Source: Coemansia sp. RSA 922 (taxonomy: Eukaryota > Kickxellomycota > Kickxellomycetes > Kickxellales > Kickxellaceae). Taken from it: a stretch of 29,502 nucleotides of DNA. A program made the translations under genes and the position numbers. Below the pieces are notes generated by a model, which saw only the letters and a list, made by a program, of their open reading frames with translations, searched no databases and was not told where the DNA came from. This document shows, piece by piece, positions 20,524 through 28,601 of the stretch. Position 1 is the first letter of the stretch. Every line of letters begins with the position of its first letter. The stretch spans positions 1 to 29,502 of the forward strand of contig JANBQS010000169.1 of assembly GCA_027577415.1 (NCBI GenBank), read 5' to 3'.

Positions 20524-21243
20524 TTAGCCAGATAGAACATATAGCAAAATGGATATGCATATCGACAGGACAATAGCAAGCACGACCTTTTCCTTGCGCT
20601 TTCTTGACCGAATGCGACCTAGCAATAGGTTGATACCAGGGATTCTCTCAGTTACGCTGACCATTCGCGACGTGGCTCCGCCAATAATCGACCGCTGCTC
20701 TACGAGATCCTGGCGCACGCTAAAAGCATGATCCAGTACCATGTCAATATCAGTGTGAGCCTGATCGATCCGCCCACGCTCTTGCACTAGTCTATCTCTG
20801 TCCGCCACATTCGCCACACTGTTGCCACTATTGGAGCCAGTCAAAAGCTCTGACCGCGTAAGCGCAGCTTGTACATTGGTCTGGTACCGATTAAACTCTT
20901 TAACATAGTCGTTGTACATTTCACGATGCCGCTCGAGTACACGTTTTGACCCTCTTTGTAATTGTACTGTTTCGCTCATCTCGCCAATTACCGCCTCGAG
21001 GTCGCCCAATATCGTGCTTACCTCGCTCTCGAGTTGTACGCAGTTCTGTCGCTCCGTCGAGCTATTAATCCCTTGGTCTGAATTGGAAGCTGCGCTCCGC
21101 GGACTCGTGGGCTGTACAAAACGCATGTATTCGGCTATTCGTGTGTCGAACCGCATCTCTAGCTCTCGCACATCTTTTAGTAATTGGTCCCATGGCCGAG
21201 GCCCTGCTCCTGGCAATTCGATTTGCACAGTGTCAGAGTTCAT
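20524..21243 (-). CDS. GOS1: Gos1/GOSR1, Golgi Qb-SNARE
   Basis: 239 residues, ATG at 21243, no intron. The N-terminal part (about 15-125) is the helical domain of GOSR1-type SNAREs (PWDQLLKDVRELEMRFD at the start). The SNARE motif is about 150-212, with central-layer Gln183 in LVEQRSII and the family-typical IPGIN segment near 201-205. A single C-terminal membrane anchor (219-238) follows a basic stop (RSRKRKEK). In the known system Gos1 pairs with Sed5, Ykt6 and Sft1 for retrograde and intra-Golgi fusion. Length matches yeast Gos1 (about 220) and human GOSR1 (about 250). The gene faces the GATA gene tail to tail, and shares the 713-bp upstream interval with the esterase gene. Confidence 0.92.
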   Translation of the reverse strand: MNSDTVQIELPGAGPRPWDQLLKDVRELEMRFDTRIAEYMRFVQPTSPRSAASNSDQGINSSTERQNCVQLESEVSTILGDLEAVIGEMSETVQLQRGSKRVLERHREMYNDYVKEFNRYQTNVQAALTRSELLTGSNSGNSVANVADRDRLVQERGRIDQAHTDIDMVLDHAFSVRQDLVEQRSIIGGATSRMVSVTERIPGINLLLGRIRSRKRKEKVVLAIVLSICISILLYVLSG

Positions 21244-21956
21244 AATTGCAAATTAATATTAAGCTAGGAGAAGGAAAAAAAAAGATGCCGTTGCACTGTT
21301 CAAAGGACAAAAGTGCGCTAGCCAACCGACTGACGCCATGACTGGGATATCCACGTGATCGGTCCTCCAGAGACAAATCATGGCGATTACAATTTGAATC
21401 AGGAAAACCTTCGATCCTGATGTCTGTGCACCAAATGCAGACAACAGGGTGTAACTGGGGGATCCTCTGGTACTCAACAAAACATGACCACGGTGTCCAT
21501 ACTGAGTGTCTCAGTGAGGCATCCCCCAGCCTTTGCTGACATCGCAGCTCAGTACGACATATCAGCTCCGCTTTCCGCTCCAGATTAGTAATTTTAAATA
21601 TACAGGTGACGGGATTTACCACCACAAGACATACACACAATAGATGTCTAAGAGAGAGAAAATTAATAATACCAGGGTGGGATTTACGCAAAAATAGCCT
21701 TATTAGTATGCGGGATGTACGCACATTGATGATCCTATTATGTGGTGCTCTGTGTATTGTCATGCCCGCTTTCCATGATGGAAATGAGAAGGACAGTGCC
21801 AAACACATGCCGTATCTCTTAAAAAGCAATGCTTGCAGTTCTCGAGCATTTCTTCGTGCTAGTTCTTTTCAACATACCGCAATTATCTCTCCTTTTTTCC
21901 TCCCTCCTCTATCTCTCTACTAAACGCCCTCTCCTCCACCGACATTTACTGACAAG
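21244..21956. promoter_or_regulatory. Divergent interval between GOS1 and the esterase gene
   Basis: The interval is 713 bp and must hold both promoters. On the minus strand one frame is open for about 199 codons (21233-21829), with several Cys and Trp residues but no recognisable domain and no good ATG at its head. It overlaps the GOS1 start, so it is probably chance or a relic. Two copies of the word GTAAATCCC (minus strand) occur at 21687-21679 and 21619-21611, each followed about 30-40 nt later by an AG; the second has a TACTAAT branch-like motif. Confidence 0.35.
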
Positions 21957-23015
21957 ATGCAGATTAAAGTTGGCTCGCTTTTCGCCTGCGCCGCACTCTT
22001 TGCCACTGTAACTGTTGCAGCTCCTACGTCGGCAAAGTCCAATCTGATTGTGTTTGGAAACAGCCTGAGCGATGTGGGCAACACTGCCGCGCTGGCTGGG
22101 GCGCCGACTTACTGGAACGGCCGCTATTCGAACTCGTATGTTTGGAACGAATACACCGCCAAGATTTTGGGCATGAACCTAGCTAACCGGGCCTACGGTG
22201 GCGCTACCTCCAACAATGATTTGTCGCCTGCCAGTGCCAAAAACATTACCATTCCTTCGTACCACGACCAAGTGGTGGCCTGGTTGGCAGCAAACCCCAG
22301 TCCCAGCGCTTTTAATCTGCAGAACGATTTGGTCGAGGTAGAGATTGGCGGAAACGATATCCTGCATCGTGTGGCTGGCCTAATCACTGGCACGGTCGAC
22401 CTAAACGAGTTTGCTAGTCAGTTAGCTGCATCAGTCGCTAAGGATACACAAAAGCTAGTTAACGCCGGCTACAAAAACATCGCTATTTGGAACTTGCCTG
22501 CCGTTGACAAGACGCCAATGGTGCTTTCCTATGGCGCCAGTGCTCTTTTCAAGCCCGTCGTTGCCGCAATTAACAGTGCTGTCAAGGCTGCCTTGCAGCC
22601 ACTTTCAGGCGTTCGCGTCCTCGACCTCAACAACCTGATGGAGGTTGGGCTCCAGCCTGCTGTGCTCGCCGCCCTCGGCATTACCGATTCGACTCATGCT
22701 TGCTACGTCACTGATGCTGCCGGTAAGGTCACTGCATGTGCCAATCCAGATGAGCACCTATTTGCCGATGGCATTCACCCGGCCAGTCGTATGCACTACC
22801 TGTGGGGAGCTGTCGCCGCTGTTCTGGCTCGCAACCCAGCTGCCGTCATCGACACAGCTGAGGCACTGAAGTTGATTGGTACATTTGGCATCGGTCAGAG
22901 CTCTCGCGATGACAACATTATTGCCGATGGTTTCCCTACCGCCACTGCCAGCTACTCTACGAGCAGCTATGTAGTCCCCACTTTTACAACCTCCGCCTTG
23001 CCCAAGTGCCACTAG
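21957..23015 (+). CDS. Secreted GDSL/SGNH-type lipase-esterase (GNSL variant)
   Basis: 352 residues. Residues 1-21 are a signal peptide (hydrophobic core ACAALFATVTVAA), so the enzyme is secreted. SGNH blocks: block I FGNSLSDVGN with nucleophile Ser36; block II with Gly near 81-82 (AYGGATS); block III GGND with Asn133; block V DGIHPA with Asp271 and His274. The full Ser-Gly-Asn-His set is present, but the Asp normally preceding Ser is Asn35. Two cysteines (C249, C261) could form a disulfide. The last 40 residues are Ser/Thr-rich and possibly O-glycosylated. The family hydrolyses esters of lipids or acetylated polysaccharides (for example CE16-like acetylesterases), and the substrate here is not determinable. 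GC-rich third positions resemble the core genes rather than the AT-rich neighbour downstream. Confidence 0.9.
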   Translation: MQIKVGSLFACAALFATVTVAAPTSAKSNLIVFGNSLSDVGNTAALAGAPTYWNGRYSNSYVWNEYTAKILGMNLANRAYGGATSNNDLSPASAKNITIPSYHDQVVAWLAANPSPSAFNLQNDLVEVEIGGNDILHRVAGLITGTVDLNEFASQLAASVAKDTQKLVNAGYKNIAIWNLPAVDKTPMVLSYGASALFKPVVAAINSAVKAALQPLSGVRVLDLNNLMEVGLQPAVLAALGITDSTHACYVTDAAGKVTACANPDEHLFADGIHPASRMHYLWGAVAAVLARNPAAVIDTAEALKLIGTFGIGQSSRDDNIIADGFPTATASYSTSSYVVPTFTTSALPKCH

Positions 23016-23191
23016 TGTGACATCTTTCTTTTCTTTTAACCGGTAGTGGATTGTTTATGTAAAAGAAAACCGACTTTGAAAACAAAGGCAGGCAAAGATA
23101 AAGAGTATGCAAAGATAAAGAATAGTCTTTATATGACGTGCTCCCTTTTTTTCACAGTCGTATCTATTTCTCTCTTGCACACAACCAATTC

Positions 23192-23240
23192 TTTTTTTTT
23201 TTTTTTGACAATCTATCTTGCTTTTATTATTATTATTATT
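23192..23240. repeat. T15 tract and (TTA)5 microsatellite before the F-box gene
   Basis: A T15 run at 23192-23206 and TTA repeats at 23224-23240 lie in the leader of the following gene. The open frame extends through them, giving Phe and Tyr runs, but this is leader sequence, not protein. Confidence 0.8.
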
Positions 23241-23263
23241 GCCAACTTTTATTATTACTCGCC

Positions 23264-24943
23264 ATGTCTAGCCCAGTGTCGCTAGCTCAAAGGATTCCCT
23301 TTGACGTACTACGCTCAATATTAAAGTATGTCATTAGAGAATCGACAGGCAGGTTTGGTGATATCTTTTTCAATGAGAAAGAATTACTGCAGTTACTGTC
23401 AGTGAGCTCTACTTGGCGACTGGCGGCGCTTGAGTACTATTTGAAACCTTTTGCCCTTACAGTTGATATAAACTCAAACAAGGTGAAACATGGTCCACAA
23501 CATTGGCCAGAAGATAACACACTACCGCCTTTGGCTTCAATCTTTGCTAGAGAGATTCGCGTATATGTTACTATGTCGGGAATTGTTAATGGCACTGCCT
23601 ACAAACTTTTGAAGGACTATTCGGAAGGTACGGTGGGGTTTCCGCATGTTCTCAGGCTTCGGGTCGTGATTGCTAATACAGCGTTTCAATTCCCTCATTC
23701 AAGAGATATCGCCATCTCTAACACCCTTGAATTTGCCCAGCTACTAAAGCTATTGACACCCAAAGCAACCGCGACTAATATAATGTGCTCAAGAAATAAT
23801 ATGGCAATGCCCGAAGACTACGAGGATTCTTTGGGAGTAGTGCTAGAGGATATATTTCGAATGCTTGTAGGTTCATTACATAGCGAGCGTGAGCACCCAG
23901 AGCTGGACTTGGTATACTATCGACTGAGACACGCCCCGACTGTCGATTGTATTCCGCAGCTCTTTTCGCTTAAATTGGGATGTTGGGATACACCATCCTT
24001 GAACTTGAGCCTAGTGCACAAGTCCGCCAGCACACTTCATTATCTCACTATTAGAATACGAGATGCCAATACGCTACTCTATGACTCAAATGGAGATCCA
24101 ATTGTATATCCAAATTTGCGGTGTCTGCAAATGAACTCTGGCATTCGTAGTAAGCCTCACCCAAACATAACGGCTGCTACATGCATACCATTTCCTGTAC
24201 TAAAGACCCTGAGGCTAAAGTCGCTTTATCCGTTTACTAATGATATCATATTCCGAGGCAATAGTGGTACCCTGGAGTATCTGGAGTTTCATATCGACAA
24301 GGACACTGTAAATATGCTAAACAGTGCTCGAGTGTTTGAGAATAAGCACAAGGTATTGCAGAATGTGACTGTTGCCAAGATATCCGACAATGATAATAAT
24401 CCCCTTGAGTCTGGAGCGGATATGAACATATTTTTCAGTAATCTGGCAAGCAATGCTCAGGTACTGAAATTGTCAACGCCTTTGCTGTTTGAAGCCATGA
24501 TGGCAACAGCACAACATAGGCATGGTTTTAATCACATTCAAGTGTTAACCGTAGGGTCCAATTGTCTGTCTCTTTTCAACGTCTTGAGCTTGCTCAAGGT
24601 ACTTCCAAATCTTATAGATCTTACATGCGTCATTGATAGACTTGGTACAGAGCTGGAGCACATTGATACTGCCATCTTGCCTGACTACATAGTCGCGACA
24701 TATGGCGGTATAGGGAGGTACTTGAAATCATGGACCAATACAGGTTATACGAATTTACGCAATTCCGAAGAGGTCATAAAGTACATTATGCTTTTGACAC
24801 TTGTATGCCCAAGGTTACATCGACTCGGTGTTGTAAATCATATTATACCAATATTAAAGAGAATAGTTGGCACCGCGCTTGAGAGTAATCCATTTAACAA
24901 GTACGCTGTGCGACTGGGATTGCTTGTTGACTTTGTTAGATAG
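23264..24943 (+). CDS. F-box-like/LRR-like protein
   Basis: The frame is open from 23138, but the first 42 codons are low-complexity Phe/Tyr/Leu runs from the T and TTA tracts, so I place the start at the ATG at 23264, giving 559 residues. The N-terminus (about 8-55: IPFDVLRSILKYVI, then LLSVSSTWRLAALEYYL) has the helical pattern of an F-box (P-x-D-V-L, then a Ser-Trp core). The remainder has irregular leucine-rich segments (for example LRCLQMNSG, LKTLRLKSL, LEYLEFHID) suggesting a degenerate LRR solenoid. In the known family, F-box proteins bind Skp1 and bring substrates to an SCF ubiquitin ligase; here that is inference from a weak motif. Codon use is clearly more AT-rich than in the esterase gene. 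It starts 248 bp after the esterase stop, same strand. Confidence 0.65.
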   Translation: MSSPVSLAQRIPFDVLRSILKYVIRESTGRFGDIFFNEKELLQLLSVSSTWRLAALEYYLKPFALTVDINSNKVKHGPQHWPEDNTLPPLASIFAREIRVYVTMSGIVNGTAYKLLKDYSEGTVGFPHVLRLRVVIANTAFQFPHSRDIAISNTLEFAQLLKLLTPKATATNIMCSRNNMAMPEDYEDSLGVVLEDIFRMLVGSLHSEREHPELDLVYYRLRHAPTVDCIPQLFSLKLGCWDTPSLNLSLVHKSASTLHYLTIRIRDANTLLYDSNGDPIVYPNLRCLQMNSGIRSKPHPNITAATCIPFPVLKTLRLKSLYPFTNDIIFRGNSGTLEYLEFHIDKDTVNMLNSARVFENKHKVLQNVTVAKISDNDNNPLESGADMNIFFSNLASNAQVLKLSTPLLFEAMMATAQHRHGFNHIQVLTVGSNCLSLFNVLSLLKVLPNLIDLTCVIDRLGTELEHIDTAILPDYIVATYGGIGRYLKSWTNTGYTNLRNSEEVIKYIMLLTLVCPRLHRLGVVNHIIPILKRIVGTALESNPFNKYAVRLGLLVDFVR

Positions 24944-25150
24944 TTCATCTTACACATATCCTTCATTTTTGTCTATTTATTTGCGGTTTTGTATTTAAAA
25001 AAGCATTAGTTCTGACACGTAAAACAAAAAACAAGCCTGATGGCAAACTAAATTCTACTCTCTTAATGGCCATTTATCACCACCCTTGTTATGTGGAGCA
25101 GAGTAATAGTATAGATTAATATAGCGAATATTTATCATAAAGAGTGATTG

Positions 25151-25216
25151 CAATGATATTATTCTGGTTTGCCGCGCGACTGTTGTTTACATAGTCTCAA
25201 TGCAGCTATTTTCTAT
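25151..25216. repeat. Diverged duplicate, copy A
   Basis: Starts CAATGATATTATTCTGG. It aligns to 26858-26922 with about 51 identical positions in 66 and a single 1-bp gap. Fainter similarity may continue about 150 bp further (a shared TCTGCGG word near 25369 and 27055). It could be the remnant of a duplicated gene or a decayed repeat element. Confidence 0.6.
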
Positions 25217-26129
25217 AGCCACAAGCTTGTGGCGCCCTTTAGGCTAGCAATTGCGGGCTTGTGCACCACGCTACACAAGGTAGCTTCCGCAGCGCGCTGG
25301 CGTGTGCTGATTGCTAACAGGGAGTGCTCAGTGCCTCTTGTAGCAAGAGAGGAATGTACATCTGCGGTAGTTACGCAGACAGCACTGCTAATCCAGATTA
25401 TGTACTCAACATAGTCAAGCAATATACACCCAAGAAACACTTGGCACAAATATAAACTACCGCCATACTGGCCATCGCGTCTAGTGAATGAGCCACGCAT
25501 TAGAATAAGTGGAGATAGGTTCGATTGAACCAATATAGGAGATGTCAGCCACTTCTAGCATTGGATGCCTATTAGTTTAACTGAACTGAGAAAGATAAAG
25601 GGTTTCAGCCAAATGGTTGCGCCTAAAACATGTAAGCAACTCGTGTAATTTTAATAAATAACATGCGTAATATTGTGGTAATCTCGTGTCCATATGTAGC
25701 ACTATCTCTAGCTCCTGAAATTTGGCAACTAGATTACCCTAATATAGGCAAGTCTTGGATACTTCAGAAATGCAGGGCTACATCAATCGCCATAAATGGC
25801 ACTCTATAAATAGTAGATGTTTCTGTTACACACTATAACGTGCATGCTGCAGCTATCTAAATAGTGCACTTATCAATAGTCTGCTAACAAATGACGGCAA
25901 TCCATTTTTAATTAATTCCCAGGCCATAAATCCATAGTAGGAGGGCAATGGACAAACATGGCGCAGGCCACTGGTTCAAGAGTTGCAGGTTTCTGTAAGG
26001 GGTTTCTTGTGATTGATCTAAAGGCAATATATCCTGTTTGAACACACAGGCCTGAGTGGCAAAACAAGTACTAGGGAAATGGAGTGTAGAAAAGTTTGTG
26101 GCTGTATACGCCTTGTACCTTTGCATAAG

Positions 26130-26154
26130 CCCCCCCCCCTAGAAGACGTATAAG
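26130..26154 (+). promoter_or_regulatory. C10 tract and TATA box of the small secreted protein gene
   Basis: Ten C at 26130-26139 are followed by TATAAG at 26149-26154, 124 bp before the ATG at 26278. A homopolymer this close to a TATA box is prone to slip. Confidence 0.5.
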
Positions 26155-26277
26155 TACTTTGGCTATGACACCCCTCGAAAAATTATTGTTAGTTTTTCTC
26201 TTTTCCAGCTACATTTCCTAATTATCCAATACCAGAGCCATAGCTTACAATAGTTCATTAGCACTATTGCCTAAGCT

Positions 26278-26487
26278 ATGAAGTTCACGACGACCTTGGC
26301 TGCTTTCTTTGTCATTGCCATTGCCCCAGCGCATGGCCTGCCTTCTTTATGGAGACGCCAGACCCCTTACCAGAAATGTATCTCCAAGCATGGCCCCGGA
26401 AATTTTATTTACCCTGGCTCAGGCGAGTGCCACAACATAGGCCTCTGTCAGTGTATGCCTGATGGAACTATCACCTGCACCTGCTGA
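26278..26487 (+). CDS. Small secreted cysteine-rich protein with Kex2 site
   Basis: 69 residues. A clear signal peptide (MKFTTTLAAFFVIAIAPAHG, cleavage near 20) is followed by a short propeptide with a Kex2-type dibasic site WRR-Q at 25-28, leaving a mature peptide of about 42 residues. It has six cysteines: C34-X16-C51-X5-C57-X1-C59-X7-C67-X1-C69, enough for three disulfides. The tail, C-x-C-x3-G-x3-C-T-x-C, recalls VWC and pacifastin-type mini-domains, but the match is by spacing only. The gene has its own TATA box and AATAAA signals, and short poorly conserved genes around it. Such proteins act outside the cell as effectors, antimicrobial peptides, inhibitors or signals; nothing in the sequence decides which. 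It is flanked on both sides by diverged copies of the same sequence. Confidence 0.8.
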   Translation: MKFTTTLAAFFVIAIAPAHGLPSLWRRQTPYQKCISKHGPGNFIYPGSGECHNIGLCQCMPDGTITCTC

Positions 26488-26620
26488 GTAACGCGTTTCC
26501 AACTCATGATCTCGCAGGCTGCCGATTGAGTGGCTAACAATATTGCCACTCCCAACCTGTACAAAGCTCTAGTGCAGCATTGCCACAGTAACAGTGTTTA
26601 TTAGCTCTGTTGCTACGTAA

Positions 26621-26634
26621 AATAAATAAATAAA
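26621..26634 (+). terminator. Overlapping AATAAA polyadenylation signals
   Basis: AATAAATAAATAAA lies 134 nt after the stop of the small secreted protein gene. Confidence 0.6.
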
Positions 26635-26857
26635 ACATACCCAGAAAAGCTATATCTTGTTAATTAGTTGTACATGACGCACATAATAGATTAGCTGAAG
26701 CACTTTACAAGATAATGCGACTGTATAAACCTCCTTATTGGCGACATCGCGATTTGATTAGAGAAAATTACTCACATACTGTTATGTCTAGCGGGAGTAA
26801 TAATATATGAAAAGATAACGTGTTAAAAAAAAATAAAAGCGTGAATACGTTTAAAAC

Positions 26858-26922
26858 AATGATCTTATTCTGGCTTTCTGCGCGCCTGGGTTTATATAGC
26901 TTTAATACAGCTTTCTTCCATG
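26858..26922. repeat. Diverged duplicate, copy B
   Basis: Starts CAATGATCTTATTCTGG. Same orientation as copy A, 1.7 kb away, with the secreted-peptide gene between them. Confidence 0.6.
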
Positions 26923-27086
26923 TCCTCAGACTTAGTACCAGCCTTTTTGGGCTTGCGAAGTGTAGTTTGCAATGGTGAATCCACAAAACTCCTGCAATCG
27001 CTGGTTGACGACGAAGAACGCTCGACATGGCTTGCAGTGGGAGATGGCTACACGTCTGCGGCGGCTACACATACATCCTCAGAAAC

Positions 27087-27650
27087 TTATGGCTCGGTCG
27101 TGACCTGTTGTTGAGCTTTAAGGGCAGTAGCAACAGCCTCGAATAAACCCGCAAGCATGCCATCCTCGTCTTCCTCCTCCTCAGAAAACACCATGTTAGA
27201 TGGAATCTCTTTCAGCTCAAGTATCCTTCTCAACATGCCAGTCTCGCCCTTATACTCTGGATTGGCATACAGCTTAATACCCAAAGGCATCAGAGGTGCA
27301 CCGCCTTCTATGCGAGCAATAGAAGTCTCAGAGTAAAATACCTTGGCAAACACAGTATCCGGTTCATACTCATGGCATGATTTTTTACCACGACCGTAAA
27401 ACACAAATTCATTCTCTTCAACCTTGAATCGCTTAGCAATCATACCGATGACTTTAGAAACTGTGTCCTCGAGTGGGTCAATGGCAAATGCTTCAAAATC
27501 GCTAGACGTAAATCCCCATTCACAGGTTGGAAATCTTACGGTTACGTAGACAAGCGAGTCTGTGTACTCTGTCGCACATGAAGAGTCAGACGGGCAGGGC
27601 GATGGTGAGCGAGAAGATGTGGGACTTGCGTCTAGAGTAATAACGCCCAT
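27087..27650 (-). CDS. Uncharacterised protein, ubiquitin-like-fold candidate, paralogue 1
   Basis: 187 residues from the ATG at 27650; the open frame extends to 28037, but the extra codons come from AT-rich leader. A Ser/Pro-rich N-terminus (1-30) is followed by a core: VYVTVRFP, FAIDPLEDTVSKVIGMIAKR (55-74), EFVFYG (81-86), KKSCHEY (89-95), LYANPEY (127-133), and an acidic tail ending in an amphipathic helix (MLAGLFEAVATALKAQ). The order strand, strand, helix with regular V/I/M spacing, then a strand ending in YG, then a turn resembles a ubiquitin-like beta-grasp; I infer this from pattern only. There is no C-terminal GlyGly, so it would not be conjugated. Paralogue 2 lies 433 bp upstream on the same strand and shares the core closely. 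No signal peptide or membrane segment. No known family is recognised. Confidence 0.7.
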   Translation of the reverse strand: MGVITLDASPTSSRSPSPCPSDSSCATEYTDSLVYVTVRFPTCEWGFTSSDFEAFAIDPLEDTVSKVIGMIAKRFKVEENEFVFYGRGKKSCHEYEPDTVFAKVFYSETSIARIEGGAPLMPLGIKLYANPEYKGETGMLRRILELKEIPSNMVFSEEEEDEDGMLAGLFEAVATALKAQQQVTTEP

Positions 27651-28082
27651 ATTGAATAAAAAAAGAGATAGAGAGAGAGATTGGAGAAACACAATAAATT
27701 TAATGGGTAGTAAAGGAAAGGAAAGTCGCACCTCACCCCCTCCTATATTTGTAGCAAAGTTTTCTCCTCTTACCAAAAAACACTTTCGGGACCACACATT
27801 ATGCATTTGCTGCGGACACTTTGTGACTTTGCGGCAAAAAGAAATCAGATTTGCTTTACTCAATGGCGTCCTTTTAAAAAATATGCTTTGTACCAATGGT
27901 GTCTTTTTAAAGTCTTTCCAAAATCTGCTTTGTAAACAGTTTTTTTTTTCTAGCCTTGGCATTAAAACATGTATCAACAGAAAGGCAAAAATTAGGAGAA
28001 AAAAGGTTGGGTTTTTTTTATTGAGGTGAACTTGCAACTAAAATAAATAAATTTAACACTCTTGTTTAAGATACATTATTAC
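27651..28082. other. Leader of paralogue 1 and 3' flank of paralogue 2
   Basis: 432 bp, with a GA-rich leader (around 27662-27681), purine-rich stretches, an imperfect direct repeat (27850-27940) and, at 28017-28022, TTTATT (AATAAA on the minus strand) about 61 nt after the paralogue 2 stop. No gene is supported; the 155-codon plus-strand frame here is an artefact of low-complexity sequence. Confidence 0.5.
27850..27940. repeat. Imperfect direct repeats upstream of paralogue 1
   Basis: A unit of the type TGCTTT-(G/A)T/AC-CAATGGYGTCYTTTTAAA occurs at 27852-27878 and again at 27884-27911 (period 32), with a partial third TGCTTTGTAAAC at 27926. It lies about 200-290 bp upstream of the paralogue 1 start codon. 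Confidence 0.6.
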
Positions 28083-28601
28083 TTAGCAATCGCCTTCACT
28101 GGCGTATTCTAGTACTTGGCCTCTAAAGGCAGCGACACTCTTCCTAAATCTTTTACCAAGCAGACCCTCATCACAATCCCTCGCATCCATATGTTCGCCA
28201 TAGCACCACAGTGGTTTCTGACTCAATACATTTTTCAACACACCTGTATTACGCCAATACTCTGGATTAGCATAAAGTCCAATATAAAAGGAGGTGACAT
28301 AAACGCTACTTTCATAGTTACCAGGATAGAGTAAACTACGAAATAGAGTATGCGGATTATATTCATGACACGATTTTTTATCAGGACCATAAAAAACAAA
28401 CTCGTCAACTTCAATATCAAGATGAAATGCTATAGTAGTTTTTACTTCTCCTATAGTTATATTTGCCATGTCGATAGCAAATGATATATAGTCGCGACAA
28501 TCTGGACATACTGGGCGTTCAGGAAATGATACTGTCAATTTGGTAAACATTTCAGGTGTCTCTGGCACTGTGGCCAATGATGGTAGAAAAATATGTGGCA
28601 T
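28083..28601 (-). CDS. Uncharacterised protein, ubiquitin-like-fold candidate, paralogue 2
   Basis: 172 residues, ATG at 28601. The core matches paralogue 1: KLTVSFP, FAID (41-44), EFVFYG (67-72), KKSCHEY (75-81), LYANPEY (109-115), and a C-terminal GLLGKRFRKSVAAFRGQ that is a basic counterpart of the helix at the end of paralogue 1. The region between KKSCHEY and LYANPEY is 4 residues shorter. It carries extra cysteines (VCPDC at 31-35, C133, C143, C172) not shared with paralogue 1, and its third positions are strikingly AT-rich. Tandem location and shared blocks show a duplication followed by strong divergence outside the core. Function unknown; no signal peptide or membrane segment. It could be under relaxed constraint, but the frame is intact. 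Confidence 0.68.
   Translation of the reverse strand: MPHIFLPSLATVPETPEMFTKLTVSFPERPVCPDCRDYISFAIDMANITIGEVKTTIAFHLDIEVDEFVFYGPDKKSCHEYNPHTLFRSLLYPGNYESSVYVTSFYIGLYANPEYWRNTGVLKNVLSQKPLWCYGEHMDARDCDEGLLGKRFRKSVAAFRGQVLEYASEGDC

Larger units (their letters stand above)
24944..26277. other. Gene-poor AT-rich interval
   Basis: 1334 bp without a convincing gene. It includes the 3' flank of the F-box gene, an open frame of 81 codons at 25169-25414 without family features, and a relic-like copy (25151-25216) of a sequence found again at 26858-26922. At 26130-26154 a C10 run and a TATA box belong to the next gene. No tRNA, terminal inverted repeats or transposase were seen. Confidence 0.5.
26488..27086. 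other. 3' flank of the secreted-peptide gene and copy B of the duplicate
   Basis: 599 bp with no supported gene. It holds overlapping AATAAA signals at 26621-26634 and the duplicated sequence at 26858-26922. A 64-codon plus-strand frame (26920-27114) runs into the 3' end of the opposite-strand gene; I do not call it. Confidence 0.45.

Noticed and set aside
23138..23263. N-terminal extension of the F-box gene with Phe and Tyr runs
   Set aside because: Encoded by a T15 tract and TTA microsatellite with a non-ATG start; it is leader sequence.
25518..25531. GGTTCGATTGAACC, reminiscent of a tRNA T-arm
   Set aside because: No matching A-box, anticodon arm or acceptor stem around it; only a 5-bp hairpin.
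26920..27114. 64-codon plus-strand frame next to copy B of the duplicate
   Set aside because: Overlaps the 3' end of paralogue 1 on the other strand, non-homologous to anything seen, and not shared in frame with copy A.
27562..28029. 155-codon plus-strand frame opposite paralogue 1
   Set aside because: Starts antisense to paralogue 1 and runs through low-complexity leader; Lys-rich composition follows from A-tracts.
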